A stretch of 64,000 nt of DNA. Origin: an uncultured Desulfovibrio sp. (GTDB lineage Bacteria; Desulfobacterota; Desulfovibrionia; Desulfovibrionales; Desulfovibrionaceae). The stretch spans positions 76,713 through 140,712 of the forward strand of contig CAKTDV010000006.1 in the NCBI GenBank assembly GCA_934546745.1, in the 5' to 3' direction. Shown in pieces: positions 24,081 through 34,166 of the stretch. The position numbers were made by a program, and so were the translations under genes. The notes beneath the pieces are model-generated. The model saw only the letters and a program-made list of their open reading frames with translations, was not told where the DNA came from and did no database searches. The stretch's first letter is position 1; each line of letters starts with the position of its first letter.

Positions 24081-25494
24081 GGTGCGCATCCTCCCCTTCC
24101 AGCGCGAGACGCATGACGGCGGACTTGTTGCAGACTTCCTTCCATTCCAGTTCCGGGTCGGAATCGTGTACGATCCCCCCGCCAGCCTGCCAGAAAAGCG
24201 TCCCATCCTTCTGCCACATGCTGCGGATGGCGATGCCCATATCAAGATTGACGCTTTCGTGATCCAGACCGATCCAGCCAATGCACCCCGCATAGGGTCC
24301 GCGTCCACGCCCTTCCACGGAACGGATGATCTCCATGGCCCGCAGTTTGGGCGCGCCGCTGACCGTCCCGGCCGGGAAAGCGGACGCCAGCACGTCCACG
24401 GCATCCAGCCCATCGGCCAGACGCGCGGTCACACTGCTTGTCAGGTGCATGACATGGGAAAAACGCTCCACATCCATATAGCGCTCCACCCGCACGCTGC
24501 CGGGCCGGGCCACGCGCCCCAGATCGTTACGCCCGAGATCGACCAGCATCACGTGTTCCGCCTGTTCCTTGGGATCGGCCCGCAGCTCGGCGGCCAGCCG
24601 GGCGTCTTCCAAATCATCGTGTCCGCGGCGGCGCGTTCCGGCAATGGGAGAGAGTTGCAGGGTTCCGGCGGAGCAACGCACCATGACTTCCGGCGACGAA
24701 CCGAACAGCGTCATGCCCGGCAAGGCCATGTGGAACATATACGGCGATGCGTTGATACGCCGCAGGCGGCGGTAGAGCGTAAAGGGATCGCCGTCGTACC
24801 GCGTGGAAAAACGCACCGACGGCACGACCTGAATGGCTTCGCCCTGCCGCAGCAGTCCCTTGATGTATTCCACATTGGCCTTATACCCCGCCTCATCCGG
24901 TTCCGCCCGTACCGGGGAGGGAGAGAAGACGGCAGTGGCCGCGGACGCATCCTCCCGGCCGCCGCGCAGCTCCCTGTGTTCTCCAAGACTGATCTGGCAC
25001 AGGCGGTTATACAGATGATCAAAGACCAGCACCGTCCCCGGTAAGGCCAGCATCCCTTCCGCCTCGGCGGCGGGCATGGCCTGCGCCAGTTTCGGGTTGA
25101 ACAGCCCCGCCATGCCAAAACCAAGCCAACCATAAAGCGCACGGGTTATGGGCGGTGTTTCCATGTCCTGCGGCGGAATCAGTGACAGACGCCGCAGCAG
25201 GTCGCGCAGGGCGGGCACAAAATCCATGCCATCCAGATCGGCAAGCGCGGCGCAGCGGGGATCGCGGATATCCAGCGACATACGCCCGCCCCGGCAGGAG
25301 GCAAAGAGCGCCATATCACACGCCAGAACGCTATAACGTCCCCAGCGGCCGTCCACTTCGGCGCTTTCCAGCAAAATCCCATGCCCTGATCCCGCCATCC
25401 CTTTGAAGAGGCTGATGGGCGTCTCCATGTCCGCGGGCAACCAGCGGGCGGACTGTTGCAGCGTCAACGGCTGCGACACGCAATGCGGCGTCAT
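24061..25494 (-). CDS. trpE: Anthranilate synthase component I
   Basis: TrpE converts chorismate to anthranilate with TrpG. The 477-residue protein has the tryptophan feedback-site motif LLESAE near residue 40 and the chorismate-binding core (SPIAGTRRRG, DLGRNDLGRVA, FPAGTVSGAPK, AGGGIVHDSDPE). AAAGGAA lies upstream of the chosen ATG. First structural gene after the trpL leader and attenuator, so it is controlled both by attenuation and, in all likelihood, by feedback. Confidence 0.97.
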   Translation of the reverse strand: MTPHCVSQPLTLQQSARWLPADMETPISLFKGMAGSGHGILLESAEVDGRWGRYSVLACDMALFASCRGGRMSLDIRDPRCAALADLDGMDFVPALRDLLRRLSLIPPQDMETPPITRALYGWLGFGMAGLFNPKLAQAMPAAEAEGMLALPGTVLVFDHLYNRLCQISLGEHRELRGGREDASAATAVFSPSPVRAEPDEAGYKANVEYIKGLLRQGEAIQVVPSVRFSTRYDGDPFTLYRRLRRINASPYMFHMALPGMTLFGSSPEVMVRCSAGTLQLSPIAGTRRRGHDDLEDARLAAELRADPKEQAEHVMLVDLGRNDLGRVARPGSVRVERYMDVERFSHVMHLTSSVTARLADGLDAVDVLASAFPAGTVSGAPKLRAMEIIRSVEGRGRGPYAGCIGWIGLDHESVNLDMGIAIRSMWQKDGTLFWQAGGGIVHDSDPELEWKEVCNKSAVMRLALEGEDAHHVFAHR

Positions 25495-25586
25495 TGTCAC
25501 AGTTCCTTTACACGGGCGGCGGCAAGGCGGGAAGCGCTTCCCCGCCGGACGGCCCGTTTCCGTCCGGCGCGCCGAAGAGATAAAAA

Positions 25587-25614
25587 AAGCGCCGCCCTCT
25601 GGAGGACGGCGCTT
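25587..25614 (-). terminator. trp attenuator terminator
   Basis: On the minus strand AAGCGCCGTCCTCC and GGGCGGCGCTT form a stem followed by T7, between trpL and trpE. The upstream segment GGAGGACGCGC (25648-25658), which lies inside the trpL coding region, is complementary to the terminator 5' arm (25601-25612) and can form the antiterminator. A CGCAGG/CCTGCG hairpin can in turn sequester that segment. Confidence 0.88.
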
Positions 25615-25639
25615 GCAACGCATAGATATGTCCGCAGGA

Positions 25640-25726
25640 CTACGCCTGCGCGTCCTCCCTGCATTCCCCTGAGCACCACCAAAAAGCCGCGAATGCGAAA
25701 GAAGCGAAGGGAGGAAGAAACATCAT
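25640..25726 (-). CDS. trpL: trp operon leader peptide
   Basis: A 28-residue peptide starting MMFLPPF with tandem Trp codons at positions 16-17 (AAFWWCSGE), followed 26 bases later by the attenuator. Ribosome stalling at the Trp codons when tryptophyl-tRNA is scarce would free the antiterminator. Five Phe codons also occur before the Trp pair. The gene is too short for usual gene finding. AAGGTGA lies upstream of the start. Confidence 0.88.
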   Translation of the reverse strand: MMFLPPFASFAFAAFWWCSGECREDAQA

Positions 25727-25750
25727 CGTTGTTATCACCTTGTTTTTTCG

Positions 25751-25779
25751 GAAATAACCGTCCTGCCAGAAAATGTCAA
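25751..25779 (-). promoter_or_regulatory. trp operon promoter
   Basis: Minus strand TTGACA, 17 bases, TATTTC. The -35 begins six bases after the glnN stop codon, so there is no room for a separate glnN terminator. Confidence 0.7.
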
Positions 25780-25785
25780 CCATTT

Positions 25786-27975
25786 TTATTTGCCGAACAG
25801 AATTTCCTGGTAGCTTGGCAGCGACCAGAGATCGTCGGCCACGCGGGTTTCCAGCAGATCCGCATAGCGCCGCACCTCTCCCATGACGGGCAGAACCCTG
25901 CCGCAATAATACGCGGCGCGCTCTTCCAGCGGTTTTTCATCGGCCCCGGCCAGCACGGCTTCCAGACTGCCTATGGCATCCTGAAGGCCGCGCAGCTGAT
26001 CGGTCACGGCGTCCAGCGTCACGGTACGGAAGTCCTTGCCCACGGCTTTCATGGAGGCGGCCGTCGAGGCCAGTTCCCCCTGATAGCGCATGCCCGCCGG
26101 GAAGATGATGGTGCGCCCCATGCGGATCATCAGCTGGGCCTCCGTTCGCAGGGTCTTGCAGTACTGCTCCAGATAGATGTCCTGCCGCGCCCTGAGTTCC
26201 TGCCGGTTCATAATCCGCTGTGACTCGTACAGCTCCATCACGGCGGGGCGCGTCAATTCCGGCAGCGCTTCCGGCGTGGTGCGCAGATTGGGCAGGCCGC
26301 GTCGCGCCGCCTCCTTGTGCCAGATGTCCGAATAGCCGTCGCCATTGAAGATGATGGCGCTGTGTTCCTCAATGACATGCTCGATGTAGCTTTGCAGCGC
26401 CGCATTGAAATCCCCGCCCGCCGCAAGTTCCCGCTCCAGCCAGTCCGCCGCGTGTCCGAGGGAATCGGCCATCATGGCGTTCAGAGCGGTGATGGAATCC
26501 GCCGCGGACTGACTGGAACCCAGCGCGCGGAATTCAAAGCGGTTCCCCGTAAAGGCCACCGGGCTTGTACGGTTGCGATCGCCGGGATCAGCGGGCAGGC
26601 TGGGCAGCGTATCCACCCCCAGATTGAGGGCGCGTCTGCCGTTCCCCCCGGCGGCGTCTTCCACCCTGCCCGCGCGGAAGGCCTCGAACACTTCCGTCAG
26701 CTGATCGCCCAGGAAAATGGACATGATGGCCGGGGGAGCCTCGTTGGCGCCAAGGCGGTGATCGTTGCTGGCGCTGGCCACGGTGGCCCGCAGCAGCCCG
26801 CCGAACTTATGGACGGCACGGATCATGGCCGCGCAGAAGACAAGGAACTTGGCGTTGGCATGGGGTGTTTCGCCGGGATCAAAGAGCGAGCCGAGCTCCG
26901 CGTTGCCGATGGAATAGTTGAGATGCTTGCCCGATCCGTTGACGCTTGCGAAGGGTTTCTCATGCAGGAGGCATTTGAGGCCATAGCGCTTGGCCACGTT
27001 GCGCAGGGTGGACATGACGATATGGTTATGATCCACCGCCAGATTGCTCACCTCATAGAGCGGCGCAATCTCATACTGGCTGGGGGCCACCTCGTTATGG
27101 CGCGTGCGCACGGGCACGGCCAGCTTGTAGAGCTCCCGTTCGACTTCCATCATATAGGAAAGAACGCGCTGCGGGATGACGCCGAAATACTGGTCGCTGA
27201 ACTCCTGCCCCTTGGCCGGACGCGCGCCGAAAAGCGAACGCCCCGCCACCTGGATGTCGGGACGGGCAAAGTTGAAATTGTGGTCAATGCAGAAATATTC
27301 CTGCTCCAGACCGGCAAAGGAGACTATGGGCAATTCCGGTTCGATGCCGAAGAGCTTGAGCACACGCTTGGCCTGCCGGTTCAGGGCCTGGCCGGAACGC
27401 AGCAACGGCGTTTTTTTGTCCAGCGCAACGCCCGTCCACGACAAAAACATGGTGGGGATGCACAGAAAGGTTCCATTGGGATTTTCCATGATGTAGGCGG
27501 GGCTCGTCACATCCCACGCCGTATAGCCGCGCGCCTCAAAGGTGGAACGCAGGCCGCCGGAAGGGAAGGAGGAGGCGTCAGGCTCGCCCCTGATGAGCAT
27601 GGAACCGGAAAATTCCGCAATCACGCCGCCGGAGGCGTCAGGCGACAGAAAACTGTCATGCTTCTCGGCGGTCTGTCCCGTCAGCGGATAGAAGATATGG
27701 GTGAAGTGCGTCGCGCCCCTTTCAATGGCCCAGTCTTTCATCACCGCCGCCACGGTATCCGCGATGGACGGATCCATGCGTTCGCCGAACGCGATGGTCT
27801 TGTGCAGGGATTTGTAGACGGCTTTGGGCAGGCGCTCGCGCATCACCTTGTCGTTGAAGACATTACAGCCGAAAAAGTCCGTAGGTCTGGTTTCCGCGAA
27901 GTTGAGAGGCGCGGCGCTGGCCTTGTACGTCGTAATGGCCTGAATGGCATGCTGCCGTGCGACATTGCTGCTCAT
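25786..27975 (-). CDS. glnN: Glutamine synthetase type III
   Basis: GlnN makes glutamine from glutamate and ammonia. At 729 residues it is the large type III form, not the 470-residue GlnA. Typical elements are [49 protein letters not shown] and the substrate/ATP region [15 protein letters not shown]. The start MSSNVARQ has GAGG five bases upstream; an earlier in-frame ATG has none. The gene ends right at the trp promoter, so some read-through into the trp leader may occur. Confidence 0.95.
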   Translation of the reverse strand: MSSNVARQHAIQAITTYKASAAPLNFAETRPTDFFGCNVFNDKVMRERLPKAVYKSLHKTIAFGERMDPSIADTVAAVMKDWAIERGATHFTHIFYPLTGQTAEKHDSFLSPDASGGVIAEFSGSMLIRGEPDASSFPSGGLRSTFEARGYTAWDVTSPAYIMENPNGTFLCIPTMFLSWTGVALDKKTPLLRSGQALNRQAKRVLKLFGIEPELPIVSFAGLEQEYFCIDHNFNFARPDIQVAGRSLFGARPAKGQEFSDQYFGVIPQRVLSYMMEVERELYKLAVPVRTRHNEVAPSQYEIAPLYEVSNLAVDHNHIVMSTLRNVAKRYGLKCLLHEKPFASVNGSGKHLNYSIGNAELGSLFDPGETPHANAKFLVFCAAMIRAVHKFGGLLRATVASASNDHRLGANEAPPAIMSIFLGDQLTEVFEAFRAGRVEDAAGGNGRRALNLGVDTLPSLPADPGDRNRTSPVAFTGNRFEFRALGSSQSAADSITALNAMMADSLGHAADWLERELAAGGDFNAALQSYIEHVIEEHSAIIFNGDGYSDIWHKEAARRGLPNLRTTPEALPELTRPAVMELYESQRIMNRQELRARQDIYLEQYCKTLRTEAQLMIRMGRTIIFPAGMRYQGELASTAASMKAVGKDFRTVTLDAVTDQLRGLQDAIGSLEAVLAGADEKPLEERAAYYCGRVLPVMGEVRRYADLLETRVADDLWSLPSYQEILFGK

Positions 27976-28068
27976 GAAAGCCTCGTGTTTGGTAATCTTC
28001 TGGAGCGTATCGCTTTTAAAATTTGCCCATTTCAAAAGCGACGCCGCTCCCGTATGACGGGAAACAGG

Positions 28069-28491
28069 CTAGTTGATGCCGATGATCTCGATCTCGAAGG
28101 TCAGGGTCTTTCCGGCCAGAGGATGATTGGCGTCCAGCGTCAGTTCGTCGTCGGTGACTTCGGTGATGGTGACGTCCATCTGTCCTTCCTCATTGGAAAG
28201 CTGCAGGGGGACGCCCACCTCGGCGGGAATGTGATCCGGCACCTGCGCGCGCGGGACGGTGAAAATCAGTTCGGGATCCAGATCGCCATAGGCCTCGCTG
28301 GGGGGAATGACGACCTTGACCACATCGCCCACCTCATGATTCTCCAGCGCCTTCTCGAAACCGGGAATCAGCATCCCCTTGCCCATGACGAATTCCAGAG
28401 GATCGCGTTCGCGGGAGGAATCAAAGACCGTACCGTCATCCAGCGTGCCCACATAATGCACACGCAGGGTATCGCCTTTCTTAACCGGCAT
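28069..28491 (-). CDS. SlyD-like FKBP-type peptidyl-prolyl isomerase
   Basis: A 140-residue cytoplasmic prolyl isomerase/chaperone. It has the FKBP core (VHYVGTLDDGTVFDSS, LIPGFEKALENHEVGD) interrupted by the insert-in-flap domain (residues about 70-120) that gives SlyD chaperone activity. The His-rich metal-binding tail of E. coli SlyD is absent. It precedes glnN on the same strand by about 90 bases. Confidence 0.9.
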   Translation of the reverse strand: MPVKKGDTLRVHYVGTLDDGTVFDSSRERDPLEFVMGKGMLIPGFEKALENHEVGDVVKVVIPPSEAYGDLDPELIFTVPRAQVPDHIPAEVGVPLQLSNEEGQMDVTITEVTDDELTLDANHPLAGKTLTFEIEIIGIN

Positions 28492-28697
28492 GGATGTCTC
28501 CTGCGGCGGCTGTGCCGCCGGTTAGCTGCAATGATGACGCCGCCCTCGCCTGACAGGAACGCGGACAGCGGGAAGGAGTCCGCCGCAACCTCACGACAGA
28601 CAGCGGGGAGAGGGGCGGATTCCGTTTTACGGCGCATATGAACACGGTGTCACGCGCTTGTCAATGCGCGATCGACGGACTGTTTGCGCGCGCAATC
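28492..28697. other. Spacer between divergent slyD-like gene and lysA
   Basis: No gene seen. The first part should hold the slyD-like promoter (not identified); the end adjoins the lysA promoter. Confidence 0.4.
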
Positions 28698-28728
28698 TTG
28701 ACAGACATCACCCCCGGCACCATATATA
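28698..28728 (+). promoter_or_regulatory. lysA promoter
   Basis: TTGACA followed by CATATATAGG; the -10 is TATATA or the overlapping CATATA, giving a 17-19 base spacer. About 90 bases upstream of lysA. Confidence 0.65.
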
Positions 28729-28815
28729 GGCGCACACGCGGGCGCACGCGCGGCGCGGCGTGCGTCTCCCTTTCGCCATCACTGCCTTCCGGCGCATTCC
28801 CCTTTCGAGGTCAGC

Positions 28816-30096
28816 ATGTCCGATGTTCGTTCCAGCTATACCGACGGTCTGAATTTCTACGGCGCGCACAGCCCCCGCGAGCTGCTTGAGACCTACGGCT
28901 CTCCTCTCTACGTCTATAACGAAGCCGTCCTGCGCGACCGCTGCCGCAGACTCAAAGGGCTTTCCTCCCATCCCGGTTTTGGCGTCAACTACTCCGTCAA
29001 GGCCAACGCCAATCCCGCCCTGCTCCGCATCATCCGCGAAGAGGGCCTTGTGGTGGACGCCATGAGCCCCGGCGAAATCCACATGGACAAGCTGGCCGGG
29101 TTCCACCCCGATCAGATCCTTTATATTGCCAACAATATTTCCCAGGAGGAAATGCGCCATGCCCTCGGCGAGGGCCTGCTCATCAGCGTGGATTCCCTGT
29201 CACAGATCGAAACGCTCGGCCGGGTCAACCGCGGCGGCAGGATCATGATCCGCTTCAACCCCGGCATCGGCGCGGGGCACCATCAGAAGGTCGTCACGGC
29301 GGGCAAGGAAACCAAGTTCGGCGTCACGCCCGATCTGCTGGACGACGCGCTGGCCCTGCTCAAGACATATGACATGACGCTGGCGGGCATCAACCACCAT
29401 ATCGGATCCCTGTTCATGGAAGCCGACGGCTATATCGAAGCGGCGCGCGTGCTCCTCCAGCTGGCCGATCGTCTGCCTGCCGATGTGCTTTCCTCGCTGG
29501 AAATCATCGATTTCGGCGGCGGCCCAGGCATCCCCTACCACAAATACGATGGCGAAGCCCCGCTTGATATGGACAGATTCGGCACGCTGCTGGATCAGCT
29601 CATGCGCGAATGGTCCGCGCGTACCGGCTACCAGGGGCGTTTTCTCATCGAACCAGGCCGCTTCGTGGTGGCCGAATGCGGCGTCATCCTGACCGGCGTC
29701 AACAACGTCAAATACAACGGCCCCACCTGCTATGTGGGTACCGACGTGGGCTTCAACGTGCTGGCGCGCCCGGCCATGTATGACTCCTTCCATGACATGG
29801 AAATCTATGCGGGTCCCGCCGGTACGGCCGATCGCGCCGCAAAGGAACAGACCATCGTGGGCAACATCTGTGAAAGCGGCGATATTCTCGCCAAAAAGCG
29901 CCTTCTGCCCACACTGCATGAGGGCGACGTTCTCGGCATTCTCGATGCCGGAGCCTACGGCTTCTCCATGTCGTCATCCTACACGCAGCGTTGCCGCTGC
30001 GCCGAGGTGCTGATCGATCTCACGGGGAAAGCCCGTCTGATCCGCCGCCGGGAAACCCCGGAGGATCTCGCCCGGCAGTACGAGGGCCTCGCGTAG
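28816..30096 (+). CDS. lysA: Diaminopimelate decarboxylase
   Basis: LysA makes lysine by decarboxylating meso-diaminopimelate. The 426-residue fold-III PLP enzyme has the PLP lysine in NYSVKANANP, HHIGSLF, DFGGGPGIPY, the dimer-interface EPGRFVVAECG, and the catalytic Cys in NICESGDILAKK. CGAGGTC lies upstream of the ATG. It starts a plus-strand series but is followed by a strong terminator. Confidence 0.96.
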   Translation: MSDVRSSYTDGLNFYGAHSPRELLETYGSPLYVYNEAVLRDRCRRLKGLSSHPGFGVNYSVKANANPALLRIIREEGLVVDAMSPGEIHMDKLAGFHPDQILYIANNISQEEMRHALGEGLLISVDSLSQIETLGRVNRGGRIMIRFNPGIGAGHHQKVVTAGKETKFGVTPDLLDDALALLKTYDMTLAGINHHIGSLFMEADGYIEAARVLLQLADRLPADVLSSLEIIDFGGGPGIPYHKYDGEAPLDMDRFGTLLDQLMREWSARTGYQGRFLIEPGRFVVAECGVILTGVNNVKYNGPTCYVGTDVGFNVLARPAMYDSFHDMEIYAGPAGTADRAAKEQTIVGNICESGDILAKKRLLPTLHEGDVLGILDAGAYGFSMSSSYTQRCRCAEVLIDLTGKARLIRRRETPEDLARQYEGLA

Positions 30097-30119
30097 CCCC
30101 GCCGCCTTTCCAGCTTACC

Positions 30120-30156
30120 GGGCAGGCGCGTTTCCAGAAAACGCCCTGCCCTTTTT
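30120..30156 (+). terminator. Terminator after lysA
   Basis: GGGCAGG pairs with CCTGCCC, with GCGTTT/AAACGC continuing the stem inside, followed by T5. It lies 24 bases past the lysA stop codon. Confidence 0.88.
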
Positions 30157-30173
30157 CCCTCTACGGTACCACC

Positions 30174-31592
30174 ATGCCCCATCACGCCGCTCACGCCAAC
30201 AGCAACACCTCGCCCCGCGCCATCTGGAGACTTACCTGGCCGCAGCTGCTCATGATGTACGTGCAGTTTTTCAGCGGCTTTGTCACCGTCTGGACAGCGG
30301 GGCGGATCAGCGCGGATCTGCAGGCCGCGCTGGGCATGATAAGCCAGTGCGGCGTCTTCTTCATGGTGCTGTGCCTGGCCCTTTCCAGCGGAGGCATGGC
30401 CGCCGTCAGCCAGTCCTTCGGCGCGGGGCGTATGATGCGCGCGCGGCGCTACGTCGCCGCCTCCGTTGGCGGCGCGGCGCTGCTGGGCTGCCTCATGGCG
30501 CTTGCATGCACGGCCTTTGGCGCGCCTTTCCTGCGTCTGGTGCAAACCCCGGACGCCATCCTGCCGCTGACGCTGGATCTCTGGCATGTCGCCATGCTGG
30601 CGCTGCCCTTCCAGTATCTTTACGCCTCCAGCGGCGTCATGTTCCGGGCATCGCGGCAGGTACTGCCGCCGCTCTGGGTCGCCGCGCTCGTCTGCGGCGT
30701 CACCCTGTTCGGCTGTCTTGGGTTCGGACTCGGCTTCTTCGGCCTGCCGGACTTCGGCGCGCAGGGCATCATCTGGACGCAGTGCGGCGGGCAAATGGCC
30801 GGCGCGGCCGCCAATCTGTTTCTGTTGCGCCGCGGCGGCCTCCTGCGCGCCGACGCCTTTCCCCGGCCGCGCTGGCTCCGCGCCGGACTGCCCTATCTGC
30901 TCAAGGTGGCCCTGCCAGCGGGCGCGGCACAGATCGTCTGGCAAACCGGCTATCTCATGCTGTTTGTGCTTGTCGCCTCCCTGCCTCTGGGGAGTGTCCA
31001 CGCTCTGGCCGGGCTGACGGCCGGCCTGCGCATCGAGGCGCTGCTTTTCATGCCCGGCATGGCCTTCAATATGAGCGCCGCCGTCCTTGTGGGCAACTGC
31101 CTCGGCGCGGGCGACAAGGCGCGCGCCAGCCGCGTGGCCCTTCACATGGTCGGCATCGCCGCGGGCGTCATGAGCCTTGTGGCGGCCGCCCTCTGGCCCT
31201 TCCGGCAGGATCTGGCGTCCCTTCTCAGCCACGAAGCCGAAACGCAGGCCAACATCGTCAGCTACCTGACCTATAACCTGCTCTCGACGCCCTTTTCCAT
31301 CGCCAGCACCGTCATGGGCGGCGTCATGGCGGGCGCGGGGGCCACGCGCTACAACCTCATGGTCTACGGCGGCACCTTCTGGCTGCTGCGTCTGCCCCTG
31401 GGATGGCTTCTGGGGCACCGTCTCTGGGGCACGGCTTCCGGCGTCTTCTGCGCCATGCTTGTTTCCCAGTGCCTGCAAACCTTCATCATGCTGTACGTCC
31501 TGCGCCGCCGCGACTGGGCCCGCTTCGCCATGCGCGCCCAGAGCGCCCGGAATGCCGTCCGCCCCCGCCTCTCTCCGTCCGGCGGTGGCTAG
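30174..31592 (+). CDS. MATE family efflux transporter
   Basis: A 472-residue membrane protein with twelve hydrophobic segments in two six-helix halves, matching the MATE (MatE) family of cation-coupled multidrug exporters. Markers are LTWPQLLMMYVQFFSGFVT at the start, QSFGAGRMMRARRYV after helix 2, and the parallel VLVGNCLGAGDKARA in the second half. The start MPHHAAH was chosen because upstream sequence is the lysA terminator; the ribosome binding site is poor. Substrate unknown. Confidence 0.88.
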   Translation: MPHHAAHANSNTSPRAIWRLTWPQLLMMYVQFFSGFVTVWTAGRISADLQAALGMISQCGVFFMVLCLALSSGGMAAVSQSFGAGRMMRARRYVAASVGGAALLGCLMALACTAFGAPFLRLVQTPDAILPLTLDLWHVAMLALPFQYLYASSGVMFRASRQVLPPLWVAALVCGVTLFGCLGFGLGFFGLPDFGAQGIIWTQCGGQMAGAAANLFLLRRGGLLRADAFPRPRWLRAGLPYLLKVALPAGAAQIVWQTGYLMLFVLVASLPLGSVHALAGLTAGLRIEALLFMPGMAFNMSAAVLVGNCLGAGDKARASRVALHMVGIAAGVMSLVAAALWPFRQDLASLLSHEAETQANIVSYLTYNLLSTPFSIASTVMGGVMAGAGATRYNLMVYGGTFWLLRLPLGWLLGHRLWGTASGVFCAMLVSQCLQTFIMLYVLRRRDWARFAMRAQSARNAVRPRLSPSGGG

Positions 31593-31703
31593 GGCGGCTT
31601 GCGCATGCAACCTACGGATTTCACCGGCGTTGCCGCCGTATCAGGCGCATCGACGCATCGGCTCCCCCCTGAAGGGGGACGTTTCATACCACAAAGGAAC
31701 TTT

Positions 31704-32600
31704 ATGATGAGCACACATACCGCCTTCTCACCCGTGACGCTCGCTGGACACGATGATTTCTACACCCGCTGGCAGGTCACGCCCCAGCGATCGCTGGATT
31801 ATACGCTGGCAAATATCTGGGGCTGGCAACAGTATTTCGGCCTTGAATGGCGCTTTACCGAACACCTCTGCTGGATTCGCCAGACGCTGCCCGGCCCCAT
31901 GCCCGTTTACTGGGCCCCCATCGGCGACTGGGACAGGGCGGACTGGGTCGAGGAGCTGCGCGGCGGCCCCCGCCGTTTCATCCGTGTCCCGGAAACGCTC
32001 ATGGAACGCTGGCGCGCCGCCCTTGGCGAGAAGCGCATGACGGCGCATGAGGATCGCGGGCAATGGGAATACCTGTACCGGCAGGAGGAACTGTTGGCGC
32101 TCTCCGGCAACCGCTTCCACAAGAAGAAGAATCTCTACAGCCAGTTCGTCAAGGCCTATGGCGCTCCCGATTACCGCCCCCTTGACGACGCCATGGTGGA
32201 AGATGTTCTGGCTCTTCAGGACGACTGGTGCCAGTGGCACGAATGCGAGGATTCCCCTTCGCTGCGGGCCGAAAACGACGCCATCAACCGCGTGCTTTCC
32301 CACTGGACCGCCTTCCCCGGGCTGTGTGGCGGCTCGCTGTATGTGGACGGACGCATGGTGGCCTTTACCGTGGGGGAAGACCTCGGCGGCGGTGTACTCG
32401 GTGTCCATTACGAAAAGGGACTCAACGGCTTCAAGGGCGTCTATCAGGCCATCAACCGCGAATTTGCCCGCTTTACGGGAGAAGCGTTTCCCCTTTTCAA
32501 CCGTGCCCAGGATCTGGATGAGGAGGGGCTCCGTCAGGCGAAAATGAGCTACAACCCCTCGGATTTCCTGCGTAAATATATCGTCGACATGAGTGATTAG
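31704..32600 (+). CDS. DUF2156 (phosphatidylglycerol lysyltransferase C-terminal-like) protein
   Basis: A 298-residue soluble protein of the DUF2156 type, a double-GNAT fold shared with the catalytic part of MprF. Supporting segments are LANIWGWQQYFGLEWRF, SGNRFHKKKNLYSQFVKAYG and the acceptor-site-like GGSLYVDGRMVAFTVGE with GVYQAINREFA. No membrane domain is attached, unlike MprF. Stand-alone members are common in anaerobes and have no fixed function; acyl- or aminoacyl-transfer is inferred. AAAGGAA precedes two consecutive ATGs. Confidence 0.85.
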   Translation: MMSTHTAFSPVTLAGHDDFYTRWQVTPQRSLDYTLANIWGWQQYFGLEWRFTEHLCWIRQTLPGPMPVYWAPIGDWDRADWVEELRGGPRRFIRVPETLMERWRAALGEKRMTAHEDRGQWEYLYRQEELLALSGNRFHKKKNLYSQFVKAYGAPDYRPLDDAMVEDVLALQDDWCQWHECEDSPSLRAENDAINRVLSHWTAFPGLCGGSLYVDGRMVAFTVGEDLGGGVLGVHYEKGLNGFKGVYQAINREFARFTGEAFPLFNRAQDLDEEGLRQAKMSYNPSDFLRKYIVDMSD

Positions 32601-32716
32601 AGCCTTCCGCTTTTGACATTTCTCCCTTTCGGAAGCGGCGCTGGCCGCGCACAGCCATACCGCGCGCAACACTGTTTCCGCCGCCGGATGGACGCGCTTG
32701 CAACAAGGAGGATTTC

Positions 32717-34165
32717 ATGCCTTTTCAACTGCCGGTACGGCGATTGGCCTGTCTGCTGCTGTGTACAGCGCTGGCAACGGCGGCGGGCTGCGGCGGCAAA
32801 CGCACGATCCCCACGCGGGAGGGAGAAATGCCCGAATGGATGGGCACCATCCGCGACCTGCGAACCTTCCCGCAGGATCTGCGGCCCTTTGCCCGCAAGG
32901 CCGGCGGCAGTGCGCCTCTGCTGACGGAACGGGAACAGCGGATACAGGACGAGCGCTTCAACCGTATTTTCTTCGGCCCGTGGGACATGCTGAAAACCAG
33001 CGTCAAACGGCGCGACATGATCGCGCCCCTGCGCAGGGCCAGGGGCTACAAATATGACGGCGTCCGCTGGACGCAGGAAGAATGGAACGCCATCGCCCGC
33101 AATGCCAACGGCGATCATTTTCCATCCATGCGGGCCAATGCCATTGCGGTACGGTACACGGATCTCCGGGAGGTTCCCACGCATATGCCGCGCTATGCCG
33201 AACCGACGCCCGATCCGCGCGCCAACCCCTTTGACTACAACCAGTATTCCCTGTTACCCGTGGGAACGCCGCTGCTGATCGCCCACAGCAGCCGCGACGG
33301 CCAGTGGTTCTATGTGGAAACGCCGGTGGCCGCCGGCTGGGTCGATGCCCGCGACGCGGCCTTTACCGGCGAGGATTTTCAGACGCGCTACCGCCAGCGG
33401 CCCCTTGCGGCCCTTCTCAGGGACAAGGTTCGCCTTGACGGAACGCAGGCGGCCTATGCGCATATAGGCGCGCTTTTACCTCTGGCCTCCTCCACGCCCT
33501 CCCTGACGCCGCCCCCGGAAGGCGGCAAGACCGCCGGATCACCCAAGACGGCCACCCGGCCGGAGACAGGCACAGAACCGCGATGGACCGTCCTTGTCCC
33601 GGAAAAAGGGCCGGACGGGTACGCGCGCCTGACGCGGGCCAGCCTCTCCCTGCAGGAGGCCGCGCCCAAACCCCTGCCCCTCACCCCGGACGCCCTGGCC
33701 AGCGTCGGCAACGTCATGATGGGTCAGCGTTACGGCTGGGGCGGCGCCTTCGGCAACCGGGACTGCTCCGCCCTGACCCGCGAGCTGTTCACCCCCTTCG
33801 GCATCTGGCTGCCGCGCAATTCGCTGGCGCAATGCCGCACAGGGAAACAAATCTCCCTGGAAGGCCTGACGCCGAAGGCAAAGGAACGCGCTCTGCTGGA
33901 AAAGGGAAGCCCCTTTCTTTCGCTTGTCTGGATGCGCGGCCATATCATGCTCTATGTGGGGCCGCACAACGGCCGCCCCGCCATTTTCCACAATGCCTGG
34001 GGGGTGCGCGTCGTCAACGGCGACGACGATAACGCCCGCTTCGTGCTTGGGCGCGCCGTGGTGACATCCCTTACCCCAGGGGCGGAATTGCCCAATCTGT
34101 ACCGTAAAACGACCTTCGTCGATCGTTTGCGCAAAATCTCCACACTGCCGGGAGACAGAGACTGA
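32717..34165 (+). CDS. SH3/NlpC-P60 cell-wall endopeptidase, lipoprotein
   Basis: A 482-residue exported murein hydrolase. The signal peptide ends in a lipobox (LATAAGC, Cys near residue 25). Two bacterial SH3-like domains occupy the middle, and the C-terminal NlpC/P60 peptidase has the catalytic Cys in NRDCSALTREL, His in MRGHIMLYVG and a third polar residue in HNAWG. A D. vulgaris homologue of this architecture is known structurally as a gamma-D-glutamyl-diamino acid endopeptidase. A Pro-rich linker (about 255-290) precedes the last SH3/peptidase part. AAGGAGG before the ATG. It abuts the next gene by one base. Confidence 0.9.
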   Translation: MPFQLPVRRLACLLLCTALATAAGCGGKRTIPTREGEMPEWMGTIRDLRTFPQDLRPFARKAGGSAPLLTEREQRIQDERFNRIFFGPWDMLKTSVKRRDMIAPLRRARGYKYDGVRWTQEEWNAIARNANGDHFPSMRANAIAVRYTDLREVPTHMPRYAEPTPDPRANPFDYNQYSLLPVGTPLLIAHSSRDGQWFYVETPVAAGWVDARDAAFTGEDFQTRYRQRPLAALLRDKVRLDGTQAAYAHIGALLPLASSTPSLTPPPEGGKTAGSPKTATRPETGTEPRWTVLVPEKGPDGYARLTRASLSLQEAAPKPLPLTPDALASVGNVMMGQRYGWGGAFGNRDCSALTRELFTPFGIWLPRNSLAQCRTGKQISLEGLTPKAKERALLEKGSPFLSLVWMRGHIMLYVGPHNGRPAIFHNAWGVRVVNGDDDNARFVLGRAVVTSLTPGAELPNLYRKTTFVDRLRKISTLPGDRD

Positions 34166-34166
34166 T

